From a virus, in the IMG/VR virus record IMGVR_UViG_3300025120_000509, positions 1 through 24,905 of that record: 24,905 nucleotides of DNA; one strand, 5' to 3'. Under the pieces are notes generated by a model, which had not been told where the DNA came from, did no database searches, and saw nothing but the letters and a program-made list of their open reading frames with translations. Shown here in pieces: positions 6,401-13,133 of the stretch. Position 1 is the stretch's first letter; every line of letters begins with the position of its first letter. The translations under genes and the position numbers were made by a program.

Positions 6401-7602
6401 TGCCTTAATTCCGCTATTCTTTGCGACCCCTGAGTTTTTTGCTCAGAAGTTAGTTCTGAATTTTTAGCTTTTTCTGCTATTTGTATTCTTTCTACTCGTA
6501 TTGCAATAAGCTCATTTATTTGTGCTAAGGATAAATTTTCAACCAATCCACCCCTTTTTACCCTGAGGAGATTCAAAACCTCTTGTGTAGCTTCTTTTTG
6601 TATTTTTAATTCGTTACTTCTTTTTTCATCTGCTAAAACTTTTGCTCTTTTTGTTTCAGGGTCCGCAATAGTTTCATACCCTTCAAAAGTTTCTTCAGAA
6701 TTTAAAGAAGCAAATTCTTGCTCCAATTCCGCAAGTGTAGTTTCTACGTTTTGCTGTATTTCTTCTACTATTGGTTCCTCTACAATTGGTTCCTCTACGA
6801 TTGGTTCTTCTACTATTGGTTGTTGTTCTTCTACTACTGGGGCAGCAGGTAACAATGGTGTTTCGTCCGTCGTCAAAGGTTCATTTTCTATTTCTTGTCT
6901 TGTGCTTGCATAAATACTGCTCGGTGCTTGTGCGACACCCCCTGTCGTACCACCAATCAAACCTTCTCCAAAAGCTGCTTTTGGATCTAATTGTAGACCT
7001 GTATCCGTTAGCGCACTGCTACCAATCTGTTCAACAAAGCCTTGTGAGGTTTCAGTAACACCTTCTCGAAGTGTTGAACCAAGCACTGTACTATTTAATT
7101 TACCAATGCCATAAACTCCAAAAGCATTTAACAAACCGCTACCCAACGCAGTGCCACCAGCACCTGACCAATCTTCCCAGTTTGGTTCGTCTCGACCATT
7201 GGCTTTGGCTCGAGCTATAGCAACCGGTCCGGCTATTTGTGCGGCTTCAAATAAAGTGGGTGCTAACACCGCACCCGCAACAGCTCCAACTGGGCCACCT
7301 ACCGCAGCACCTGCGGCACCACCAGCGATACGAGAAGCAATTGAGCCAGCCAATTGCCCAGCTTGTTCGATGACAGCTCTGGGTAAAAATCCTACGTCAT
7401 AGCCCAAACCATTTCTATTTAAGAAACTTTCGGTAGCAGACTCATAATTTTCGGGAGCTTCAAATAAATCTTTAAGATACTGGCCAGAGTCTTTAAACCC
7501 CATAGCTTGAAGAGTAGTACCTATATTTTCAAACGGCTGATCGGCCGCATAAGCAAATGCACTTGCTATCGAGGTATCTTTTTCTTGTTCTTCAACAGCC
7601 AT
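3403..7602 (-). CDS. 1399-aa polyvalent-type large protein, probably carried in the virion
   Basis: Very large protein in several zones. Residues 70-130 and 145-170 are Gly/Ala-rich hydrophobic, with GxxxG-type spacing suited to membrane insertion. EGVTETSQGF lies at 180-189, followed by another Gly-rich stretch (210-225). Residues about 256-281 are a repeated PIVEE linker. Residues about 285-430 are charged and probably coiled coil. Near residue 877 is AEIQSDYHQ, resembling the EIQSDWHQ motif of phage polyvalent proteins. The C-terminal part (1240-1399) ends with GIEKGGLVKAPPALY and YGDYGRSYK. Such proteins are often packaged and delivered with the DNA. The N-terminal module resembles that of the 1690-residue protein. 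The ATG at 7602 has no SD; TATAAT lies 20 bases upstream. The exact domain number within the polyvalent families is uncertain, and no catalytic site is identified. Confidence 0.6.
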   Translation of the reverse strand: MAVEEQEKDTSIASAFAYAADQPFENIGTTLQAMGFKDSGQYLKDLFEAPENYESATESFLNRNGLGYDVGFLPRAVIEQAGQLAGSIASRIAGGAAGAAVGGPVGAVAGAVLAPTLFEAAQIAGPVAIARAKANGRDEPNWEDWSGAGGTALGSGLLNAFGVYGIGKLNSTVLGSTLREGVTETSQGFVEQIGSSALTDTGLQLDPKAAFGEGLIGGTTGGVAQAPSSIYASTRQEIENEPLTTDETPLLPAAPVVEEQQPIVEEPIVEEPIVEEPIVEEIQQNVETTLAELEQEFASLNSEETFEGYETIADPETKRAKVLADEKRSNELKIQKEATQEVLNLLRVKRGGLVENLSLAQINELIAIRVERIQIAEKAKNSELTSEQKTQGSQRIAELRQREKELGVKSQEMELEVDYSSMSISDIFANAPEEFIAGRSIPSLEEAFLEQAENQSFSAYPVEEFNRALEAEVTELTGIENLAELTRLRLQDSYLDKGSELFDEKVVNTPFIEDLLDDVNLEEVDSLTAEEIAEARGQFRMYVQTHSAELESFLRNDRKREELALRSERNREANQQLLEDVTNAEAVRVANATMLRPQDIPIEDQYVENFFTTQIENSLRQVAKNKQTRLEGELKFVRADERFLKPDYRKLNYTPGITPVLLKTPEALRLQDNIEVLGGGDLLADLQIDPNFASVSVVREAIQNMPVRDKAINYYNELITGDSKKDKLAQQEIEDSELDTFLKLKGEEEISKEDIDRHMEGHMAGTVVQENPIRYEDIGLNLAGQKNYFQLEHTYIPRLNPNIEEKIELLQKELEENGVNTLFADERIEAIITRSRYANDKSHFRGDYGQPLFWVRGMSGTLYNDNNKPIRVDAVIAEIQSDYHQEMRNPKKPRFTKRFIDKNTPRFEKHKEKVDAVLDINKKYILKNSASIINPNEDVADDLGSDSVEFNRLDSMLNEISRSGTKTNIKYSPTVNFSILAYDTELPKRFYDGSILQRYNVLDDKIDKLRKKQESSFDPLASEDGTRFDDYLESNYLLEDLSAEFDVISDVYQQPNDYAPAKTVTAVVDVLQQRFDEQPTKPSYLGGQIIPRAAEKTTLEKKMLHDIEKENFSDYLDFVVAEVSSNKKGSAGARIKELATQMGRNVDLSSIRTLEEAVEANKDRNRNFNDLNSFSTTFDLVVPRELQRQLGVEQIKDQLATRMHNKLQTKKKIVDAYKETAQELIQRPEVAELFPKIDNIEKKLNEYFSAEEPKGYKQYADEYGMIPEINQPFADSYVRKGVLSTIINQLKKGGTTVAVPNNKGFLATKTSSQTAAGGIYDLAAQELRDIAAQYDLPVQEVSGERDGTGGFFIIDLQPLRELIDRGEFEGWLGIEKGGLVKAPPALYKVNYGDYGRSYK
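6764..6823 (-). repeat. four 15-bp tandem repeats encoding a PIVEE linker
   Basis: Four units of 15 bases at 6764-6778, 6779-6793, 6794-6808 and 6809-6823 differ by only a few bases. They encode PIVEE repeats at residues about 260-280 of the 1399-residue protein. The Pro/Glu-rich tract probably forms an extended, acidic spacer between the hydrophobic N-terminal module and the coiled-coil region. Unit number may vary between related phages through slippage. Confidence 0.8.
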
Positions 7603-7612
7603 AATAATTTTT

Positions 7613-7873
7613 TTAATGTTTAATTATATCTTCGTCAATAAAGATATCTTCATTTTGCATCAACATATAACAAAGCATAGTAACGACAACATCTCGATCT
7701 AATTTTTTGTTACCTACTAAAGTAGCTATTTGAATCATAAATGCGGTAGTTAAGTCCCACGCTAAATTTTTGTCTTCAAACGCTTCTTCTAACAAAGGGT
7801 CTAGTTTTTCTAAAACTTCAGCAATATTATCGTTAATTGCAAAACGTTCGTGCAAATCTGTTAGTAACTTCAT
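7613..7873 (-). CDS. hypothetical acidic helical protein, 86 aa
   Basis: Acidic, probably all-helical protein (LEKLDPLLEEAFEDKN, then AFMIQIATLVGNKKLD and a Met-rich MLCYMLMQNED). No membrane segment or known motif. It lies between the Snf2-type helicase and the 1399-residue protein, with 15- and 10-base gaps. No SD precedes the ATG; TATAAT is exactly six bases upstream (7885-7880, minus strand). A role as chaperone or partner of a neighbour is possible, but nothing in the sequence shows it. Confidence 0.6.
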   Translation of the reverse strand: MKLLTDLHERFAINDNIAEVLEKLDPLLEEAFEDKNLAWDLTTAFMIQIATLVGNKKLDRDVVVTMLCYMLMQNEDIFIDEDIIKH

Positions 7874-7879
7874 AATTTA

Positions 7880-7885
7880 ATTATA
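7880..7885 (-). promoter_or_regulatory. possible -10 box before the 86-aa gene
   Basis: Exact TATAAT on the minus strand with a six-base gap to the ATG at 7873, which would yield a leaderless transcript. The best -35-like hexamer at 17 bases is TTCGCC, a weak match. Same geometry as at 3394-3399. Confidence 0.3.
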
Positions 7886-7888
7886 CAT

Positions 7889-9337
7889 TTAATCAAACCA
7901 TTGGCGAACTTCTCCAAGTACTTCGTTGCTTATTTTTACTTTATTTAGTAAAGTTTTTAAAATCTTCTCGTCAACTGTATCTTTTGCTACTAAATCAATG
8001 TAAGTACAACTATTGTTCTGACCAATACGGTGAATACGGTCCTCTGATTGTATACGTAACTCTAAATCGTAACTGTTTGAGTAATAGATTATAACGTTTG
8101 CTTCTGTTAACGTGATTCCTCTACCACCTGTCTGTGGATTTGAGATAAAATACTTCAGCTCGCTATCCGGGTCTTGGAAGCGAGTAATTATATTTTGACG
8201 TTCATTTTGAGGAGTTTCGCCGTAGTATGTGGCCACCGAATTTTTTCCATATTTTTCTTGCAGCATTTCTGCTAACCTCTCTATGTCTGTACGGAACACA
8301 GCAAATATCACAACCTTACCATCCGTCTCATCTAGTATATCCGATACCGCCTGTAAGCGATTATTTTCTAAATAGATAGTCTCGCCTTCTTCATTCTTAA
8401 GACTCCCAGCTACTACTTGTTGCAAACGCATTAGCTGAGTTAGTACATTCATAGTCGAGAAGGTTTCGTTTTCCAAAACCATAATAGCTTCTCGCTTCAT
8501 TTGCTCGTATGCCACCTTCTGTTGTTTACTAAGTTCAACATAACGTTTGGTATAAACTTTTTCTGGAAGATCCAAACATTCATCTTTGGTATAACGTATT
8601 GAAAAATTCTTAAGAACTTCTTGCAGTTCTTCTAAGCGTTGAAAGCCAACAATCTGATCAAAGCCCCTTGCTCCCATTTGTTGACGTTTCATGATTGCGT
8701 AACGCGCTCTAAATGCGTAATAACTACTGTACCCCAATAGTTTTGGGTGCAGAAAATAACACTGTGAATACAAATCCAACGGTGCTTTTGTTATTGGAAA
8801 GCCGGTTAAGATTCTTCGATAGTTAGCTAAAGGTGCAAGTTTAGTTAGATTCTTAGTGCGCTTGGCTTTTGGATTTTTTATAGTTGTCGATTCATCAATA
8901 GCCAATAAACAATCATGAGTCGTTAAAAATTCTTCTGCAAAGATACAACCTTTGTTAGTAGCAAACGCTTCAACATTAATTAAAAAGATATTTAGTACCC
9001 CAGTGCTGTCTTGCTCAACCATATCCTTGAAGTCCTTGGTCCATCGTTGTGTGTGATTGGGCTGCCATACTAAAACGTTGCGTTCAATGTCATCTGGCAA
9101 GTGACGATCCAATTCATTGATGTTCCAATTATCCAACACACCTTTCGGTGCGACTATTACTACCCCGGATAATTTTTCTTCTTTGTATAGTAAGGCAATG
9201 TTGTCAATCAATATTTTTGATTTGCCCAAACCCATCTCTAAAAATAAAGCATAGTTATCTTTCTCATAACTTCGTTCCAAAGTTTTGTATTGATGATCGT
9301 AAGGTTTTGTTTTAAACTCGTATTTTTCTAGCTTCAT
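7889..9337 (-). CDS. Snf2/SF2-type DNA helicase or translocase
   Basis: 482 residues with a complete SF2 helicase set. Walker A is MGLGKS (residues 35-40). Motif II is DEST (148-151) in place of DEAH. Motif III is TGFPI. Motif IV is VVIFAVFRTD. Motif V is TGGRGITLTEA. Motif VI is EDRIHRIGQ, at about 431-439. The DEST and RIHRIGQ forms are those of Snf2-like phage helicases that use ATP to move along or remodel double-stranded DNA. The length is that of a core engine without accessory domains. The start at 9337 is supported by AAGGACG eight bases upstream. It heads the leftward operon, divergent from the replication genes and separated from them by only 69 bases. It may act in replication, repair or clearing proteins from phage DNA; the context does not decide. 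Confidence 0.88.
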   Translation of the reverse strand: MKLEKYEFKTKPYDHQYKTLERSYEKDNYALFLEMGLGKSKILIDNIALLYKEEKLSGVVIVAPKGVLDNWNINELDRHLPDDIERNVLVWQPNHTQRWTKDFKDMVEQDSTGVLNIFLINVEAFATNKGCIFAEEFLTTHDCLLAIDESTTIKNPKAKRTKNLTKLAPLANYRRILTGFPITKAPLDLYSQCYFLHPKLLGYSSYYAFRARYAIMKRQQMGARGFDQIVGFQRLEELQEVLKNFSIRYTKDECLDLPEKVYTKRYVELSKQQKVAYEQMKREAIMVLENETFSTMNVLTQLMRLQQVVAGSLKNEEGETIYLENNRLQAVSDILDETDGKVVIFAVFRTDIERLAEMLQEKYGKNSVATYYGETPQNERQNIITRFQDPDSELKYFISNPQTGGRGITLTEANVIIYYSNSYDLELRIQSEDRIHRIGQNNSCTYIDLVAKDTVDEKILKTLLNKVKISNEVLGEVRQWFD

Positions 9338-9406
9338 AAGATTCGTCCTTTATTTTTCGTTATTTATTAAAATATGTCTTGCCATTGACATGACAAATAG
9401 TATAAG
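9338..9406. promoter_or_regulatory. divergent promoter region between helicase and replication operons
   Basis: Sixty-nine bases separate two divergent genes. Rightward: TTGCCA (9379-9384), 16 bases, TATAAG (9401-9406) is a fair sigma-70-type match ending directly before ATG 9407. Leftward: TTGTCA, 16 bases, TATTTT on the minus strand is a weaker match within the same segment. ATGTC (9374-9378) and GACAT (9387-9391) form a short dyad between them that could be an operator. Overlapping promoters would make the two operons mutually exclusive or co-regulated. Confidence 0.45.
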
Positions 9407-9724
9407 ATGAATTTAGAAATGAGTAAAGAAGTTTTAGAGATCAAAATATACCAAACTGACATCGGTTACACAATGAGTATCGATGAAGAAGTTCCTTTAT
9501 TACCAAGCGGCTATGACATTTCATTTACATCTTTAAATGAAATTCTTTGTTTTTTATTTTATGAATTTAGTAAAGATAATATTTTTACCATTGTTGCTTG
9601 TGAAGGTGACGATAGTATGGAACAAATCATTGAATTTGAAATGGATGCTAAATTAAATGCAAAAATTAACAATCAAGAATTTACCAATAATGTATTGGTA
9701 TTCAAACCGAAGGAAGATAAATGA
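9407..9724 (+). CDS. hypothetical acidic protein, 105 aa
   Basis: First gene of the rightward replication operon. The product is acidic with predicted beta strands (EVLEIKIYQTDIGYTMSID) and a C-terminal IIEFEMDAKLNAKINNQEF segment; no family is recognised. The ATG at 9407 has no SD and abuts a candidate -10 box. The in-frame ATG at 9419 would be 12 bases after that box and may be the true start (101 aa). It overlaps the next small gene as ATGA. Confidence 0.6.
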   Translation: MNLEMSKEVLEIKIYQTDIGYTMSIDEEVPLLPSGYDISFTSLNEILCFLFYEFSKDNIFTIVACEGDDSMEQIIEFEMDAKLNAKINNQEFTNNVLVFKPKEDK

Positions 9725-9834
9725 ATATGAAAGAACATCTAGAAATGGTCAAACGTATACAGGCAGATTTAGAACTACAACAAAAAACTAAAGTAATAAA
9801 AAAGAAAAAGAAACAAGAAAAAAAGGAGAAATAA
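9721..9834 (+). CDS. 37-aa lysine-rich small protein
   Basis: The ATG at 9721 follows AAGGAAGATAA and overlaps the previous stop (ATGA). The N-terminal half is an amphipathic helix (HLEMVKRIQADLELQQ) and the C-terminal half is nearly pure Lys/Glu with a Lys run. A poly-basic tail suggests nucleic acid contact. It ends one base before the next ATG, and its last codons contain AAGGAG, the SD of the next gene. An alternative ATG at 9727 loses two residues. Confidence 0.5.
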   Translation: MNMKEHLEMVKRIQADLELQQKTKVIKKKKKQEKKEK

Positions 9835-9835
9835 A

Positions 9836-10405
9836 ATGGCGATAGAAATATTATTTGAAAAAGAAACCGAAAGAAAAGTACAGTCTTTAAATCAAGATGA
9901 GCTAAAAAGTTTAGCTGAACTGTGCGACAAACTACTTCGCTTGCAAGGGACCATAGGTAATACTGAAGATCGTTTGCAAAGACTCAAAGAAGCAGAAAAA
10001 AATCTCTCCGAAGAAGTGATTCCACTGCGTTTACAAGAATTAGGTATACAAGACTTACGTCTCAATGACGGCTCGCGTATATCAGCAGAACCTTATTATG
10101 GCGCTCGTATCTCAAATGAAAAACTTGAGGCAGCACACAAATGGCTAAGAAAGAATGGTCACGGCGATCTTATTAAGAACGTCGTGAGCCTACAGTTTGG
10201 CCGTGGTGAAGATGAGCGTGCTAAAGAAGTGATAAATACCTTAATGAAGGACGGGTTAATACCTGAACAGAAACAAAGTGTTCATCCTAGTTCACTCAAG
10301 GCGTTCGTTCGCGAACAAGTTCAGTCGAACAATCAGGGGTTTGACCAAAAAGCCAGAGAGTTATTCTCTGTCTATGAGGGCAGACGAACTAAAATTGTCA
10401 AATAA
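9836..10405 (+). CDS. hypothetical protein with N-terminal coiled coil, 189 aa
   Basis: The ATG at 9836 follows AAGGAG at seven bases. Residues about 15-70 are heptad-like and charged (DELKSLAELCDKLLRLQGTI, then DRLQRLKEAEKNLSEE), probably a coiled coil. A compact domain follows with ARISNEKLEAAHKWLRKNGH and VSLQFGRGEDERA. The second part resembles uncharacterised proteins that sit beside ssDNA-binding or recombination genes in marine podoviruses; that is a recollection of pattern. It probably serves DNA replication or recombination given its neighbours. No catalytic residues are evident. Confidence 0.65.
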   Translation: MAIEILFEKETERKVQSLNQDELKSLAELCDKLLRLQGTIGNTEDRLQRLKEAEKNLSEEVIPLRLQELGIQDLRLNDGSRISAEPYYGARISNEKLEAAHKWLRKNGHGDLIKNVVSLQFGRGEDERAKEVINTLMKDGLIPEQKQSVHPSSLKAFVREQVQSNNQGFDQKARELFSVYEGRRTKIVK

Positions 10406-10426
10406 CAAATAAAGAGGAACGAATAT

Positions 10427-11203
10427 ATGGCAACAAAGAAAGCAACTGGGAGTTTAGTCTCCCTATTTGAAGGTGTCGAAGAGAAAGGCTTCGGCGATGT
10501 AACAACGGATGATCTGCGAACTCCGCGTATTTCCATTATACAGGCACTGTCGCCACAGCGACAAAAAGCGTCGCCTGACTATAATGCTGATGCAGAGGAA
10601 GGAGATATTTTCTTTTCAGGCAACAATACAGTCGTGTCGGGCGATGAAGGATTATTGTTTTTACCGGTATGGTATGCAAAAACATTAGTTGAATGGAAGC
10701 TCCGTGAAAAAGGTGGTGGTTTAATTAAGGTACATCCAGCGGATAGTGACTTAATGAATCGCTGTACTAGAGACTCTCAAAATAGATTGCTCACACCGTC
10801 TGGGGAAACTCAGTTGACTGTGACTGCAAATCATTATGGGTATGCTTTGATTGATGATAAGCCAGAAAAATGCGTCATAAGTATGACTGGCTCACAATTA
10901 AAACACTCTAGGTTCTTCAACACCTTAATACAAGGTACGAAGATAGAAGGAGAGAAAGGTACGTTTACACCACCTTCCTACTCACATTGGTATGCGATCA
11001 AAACTCAATCAGAGTCCAATGATCGTGGTTCTTGGTACTCTTACCAGATATCGCAAGAACGTCCGCTAGCTACGAAAGAAGAGGATTTGTTTATGGAAGC
11101 AAAAGACTTTTCTGAATTTTGTGCCGGCGGTGGTATGGAACAATTACCAAACAAAAGTAGTAATACAGAAGCCATAGAAGATACTTCTAAAGCCCTGTAT
11201 TAA
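10427..11203 (+). CDS. candidate phage ssDNA-binding protein, 258 aa
   Basis: The start at 10427 follows AGAGGAAC at a good distance. The protein opens with a flexible, basic N-terminus, then LRTPRISIIQALSPQ, several likely beta strands with aromatic residues (LLFLPVWYAKTLVEWKL; SYSHWYAIKTQ; GSWYSYQIS) and a low-complexity polar tail with acidic residues ending in Tyr. Aromatic beta-strand rich proteins of this size, placed just before primase, helicase and polymerase, are commonly the phage ssDNA-binding protein. The tail recalls, but does not match, the acidic aromatic-ended tails of T7 gp2.5 and bacterial SSB. The assignment rests mainly on position and composition. Confidence 0.5.
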   Translation: MATKKATGSLVSLFEGVEEKGFGDVTTDDLRTPRISIIQALSPQRQKASPDYNADAEEGDIFFSGNNTVVSGDEGLLFLPVWYAKTLVEWKLREKGGGLIKVHPADSDLMNRCTRDSQNRLLTPSGETQLTVTANHYGYALIDDKPEKCVISMTGSQLKHSRFFNTLIQGTKIEGEKGTFTPPSYSHWYAIKTQSESNDRGSWYSYQISQERPLATKEEDLFMEAKDFSEFCAGGGMEQLPNKSSNTEAIEDTSKALY

Positions 11204-11205
11204 TT

Positions 11206-11250
11206 TTTTACAAAGGTCTTTTTATTAAGATTTTTTCAGCCTTTGTAAAA
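11206..11250. other. hairpin 1 between candidate ssb and primase
   Basis: TTTTACAAAGG (11206-11216) is exactly complementary to CCTTTGTAAAA (11240-11250), an 11-bp stem with a 23-base T-rich loop, beginning three bases after the upstream stop codon. No T-run follows the right arm on either strand, so it is not a classical terminator. It may cap or stabilise the upstream mRNA or attenuate transcription into the primase gene. Confidence 0.65.
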
Positions 11251-11255
11251 CAACC

Positions 11256-11288
11256 GAGTGGTGGGTAGTCTTTAATTGCTCACCACTC
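11256..11288. other. hairpin 2 between candidate ssb and primase
   Basis: GAGTGGTG (11256-11263) pairs perfectly with CACCACTC (11281-11288). The stem extends inward by four pairs, two of them G-U, to a 9-base loop. It is GC-richer than the surroundings and ends 19 bases before the primase ATG. TATACT (11301-11306) lies between the hairpin and the ATG and could be a -10 box, but the only -35 candidate (TTGCTC) is at 19 bases. It may be an operator or an mRNA structure controlling primase expression. Confidence 0.6.
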
Positions 11289-11307
11289 ACCTTAACAAAT
11301 TATACTT

Positions 11308-12906
11308 ATGACGCAAACCACAGAAGAAAAATTCATGCAAATATTTTCAGGCTTAGATAGAGCATACGGAGTGTATGAAATAACTGGGCACAAGAACACC
11401 GCTAAAGGTGTCAAAAAAGACGGTAAAGGCCGTACTTTGCAAGAGCCGTTAACTTTAGACCTTTGGCAGAAACATCTTGCTGGAGAGCTGTCTATCGGCA
11501 TTATTCCACTAAAGGATGATGAAACCTGTAAGTGGGGTTGCATAGATATAGACGAATATCCAATTGATGTTAAAAAAATTATTAAGTCCGTAGAAGAAAT
11601 GAATTTGCCCGTGGTCCCTTGTTCAACGAAATCAGGTGGGGTACACCTATTTTTATTTACTAAAGAACCGGTACCGGCAATAAAATTTAAAAACAAATTA
11701 GAAGAAATAGCTGCAGCACTAGGACGAACTGGAGATGAAATATTTCCCAAACAATATCAATGGTCTACTCAGCTACCAAAAGAAAGACAAACAGGTAATT
11801 GGTTAAACATGCCTTACTTCTCTGGAGAAGATACTACTAGGTATGGCTTAAATAGTTCTGGTGATGCTTTGTCCCCCGAAGAATTTATAGAGTTTGTAAA
11901 CAAGAAAGCGATCACTGAAAAAAAGTTAGATGAATTACTCCCAGTTAAGAAGTCGAGAAGAAGATTAATAGCTAAAGATACAGATGATATCTGGAGCGAA
12001 GCACCACCTTGTTTAGTACACATGAAACTAAACGGTGTTCCAGAGGGCTGTCGTAATACAGCATTGTTTTCTTATGGAGTCTTCTTTAGAAAGGTGCATC
12101 CAGAAAGCGAAGAATGGAAAGATAAATTATATGAAGTTAATAAACAGGTTTGTTCTAAACCTGTATCACATAGTGAAATGACAGCTTTAATATTAAGCGT
12201 AGAAAAATCAGACTATCGTTATCAGTGCAGTCAACCACCGTTAGTTGATTTTTGTCAAAGCGGTATTTGTGTGACTAAACGTTTTGGTATTGATGCGGCA
12301 GAACGCGACCCAGTGTTTGGTGGATTAAGAAAGTATTTAACAGACCCACCACTTTGGCATTTGGATATGGATGGCAGAACTATTGTTTTAGAAACAAAAC
12401 AACTACACAACTTCTCCATGTTTCAGCAAAGATGTATGGAGGTACTCAACACTTGCCCACCAGATGTTAAGAAAATAGATTGGGTAGCTAGACTGAATAC
12501 TTTATTACAAGATGTACAAGAAGTAGATATGCCTTCTGATATGACCAAGAGTGGTCAGTTGGAAGAAGGGATCATGGAGTTTTGTGCTAGTACAGAATCA
12601 ATCTCACGTTTGGCTATTATGTCTGGCGGTGCGTATCGCTTTGAAGATGATCGGGTTAAACCACAGTGGTGGTTCAGAGGCAGAGATGTCGTTAAATATA
12701 TACATGAATACAAAGGTATGAAGACTGTTAAAGAAGCAGAGATTTTTGATGAGCTAAAAAATATGGGCGCAAACAATTTAGCTAAGTGGATTGATAAGAG
12801 TGTGGGTAATAAGAATATTTGGGTGTTGGATGTAATAGAAGTAGATAACAGTCACATCACAGCAGATGATTTTAGGAAACCAATTACAGATAAGGAGTGG
12901 GAATAA
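11308..12906 (+). CDS. DNA primase, archaeo-eukaryotic (AEP) type
   Basis: 532 residues. The N-terminal half has AEP primase motifs: CIDID (D80, D82; metal-binding DxD), SGGVHLF (109-115; the sxH motif with H113), and TGNWLNMPYF (162-171), typical of the TOTE-like AEP branch, followed by an Arg. The middle has C282, then YQC, a spacer and CQSGIC (C307, C316, C321), a likely zinc or Fe-S site before FGID, seen in phage primases of this type. The last 200 residues look like a helical or winged-helix accessory domain. The protein would make primers for the polymerase three genes downstream. No SD precedes ATG 11308; an in-frame ATG at 11335 is an alternative start that keeps the domain. It overlaps the next start as TAATG. 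Confidence 0.78.
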   Translation: MTQTTEEKFMQIFSGLDRAYGVYEITGHKNTAKGVKKDGKGRTLQEPLTLDLWQKHLAGELSIGIIPLKDDETCKWGCIDIDEYPIDVKKIIKSVEEMNLPVVPCSTKSGGVHLFLFTKEPVPAIKFKNKLEEIAAALGRTGDEIFPKQYQWSTQLPKERQTGNWLNMPYFSGEDTTRYGLNSSGDALSPEEFIEFVNKKAITEKKLDELLPVKKSRRRLIAKDTDDIWSEAPPCLVHMKLNGVPEGCRNTALFSYGVFFRKVHPESEEWKDKLYEVNKQVCSKPVSHSEMTALILSVEKSDYRYQCSQPPLVDFCQSGICVTKRFGIDAAERDPVFGGLRKYLTDPPLWHLDMDGRTIVLETKQLHNFSMFQQRCMEVLNTCPPDVKKIDWVARLNTLLQDVQEVDMPSDMTKSGQLEEGIMEFCASTESISRLAIMSGGAYRFEDDRVKPQWWFRGRDVVKYIHEYKGMKTVKEAEIFDELKNMGANNLAKWIDKSVGNKNIWVLDVIEVDNSHITADDFRKPITDKEWE

Positions 12907-13133
12907 TGTTAAAAGCAGACGGATTTGATGAAGCAATTATTGGTTATACCTATGACATGGTAGCCCAAGAAGAAAGATTAATTTATTCAGTTGAGAAATG
13001 TATTGAGATTTTAATGCAAGATGATATGGATTATTTAGAAGCTAGAGAATATTTAGACTTCAATACTATTTGTGCTTATGTTGGTAAACAAACACCTATA
13101 TTTTTAGAAGATATAGAGGGTATAGAAATATGA
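12906..13133 (+). CDS. conserved small phage protein, 75 aa
   Basis: The ATG at 12906 lies eight bases after AAGGAG and overlaps the primase stop (TAATG), so it is preferred over the in-frame GTG at 12897, which lies in the SD itself. The sequence DGFDEAIIGYTYDM, then YSVEKCIEILMQDDMDYLEA and YVGKQTPIF follows a pattern found in small proteins beside replication genes in many phages. Function is unknown. It overlaps the helicase start as ATGA, implying coupled expression and perhaps a role with primase or helicase. Confidence 0.75.
   Translation: MLKADGFDEAIIGYTYDMVAQEERLIYSVEKCIEILMQDDMDYLEAREYLDFNTICAYVGKQTPIFLEDIEGIEI

Noticed and set aside
6771-7402. Open frames on the + strand (6771-7058 and 7151-7402)
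   Set aside because: They are antisense to the Gly/Ala/Pro-rich region of the 1399-residue gene, whose codon bias keeps the other strand open. The products are low-complexity and have no SD.
9385-9406. TTGACA (9385-9390) paired with TATAAG (9401-9406) as a promoter
   Set aside because: The spacing is only 10 bases; TTGCCA at 9379 with 16 bases is the more plausible -35.
11206-11288. Rho-independent terminators after the candidate ssb gene
   Set aside because: The stems are good, but no T-run follows the right arm on either strand, so they are listed as hairpins only.
11292-11750. 152-codon minus-strand frame over the primase start
   Set aside because: Antisense to clear AEP primase motifs, with no SD or recognisable domain.
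11308-12906. TOTE conflict system
   Set aside because: The primase looks TOTE-like, but its neighbours are a normal phage replication set, with none of the expected conflict-system fusion.
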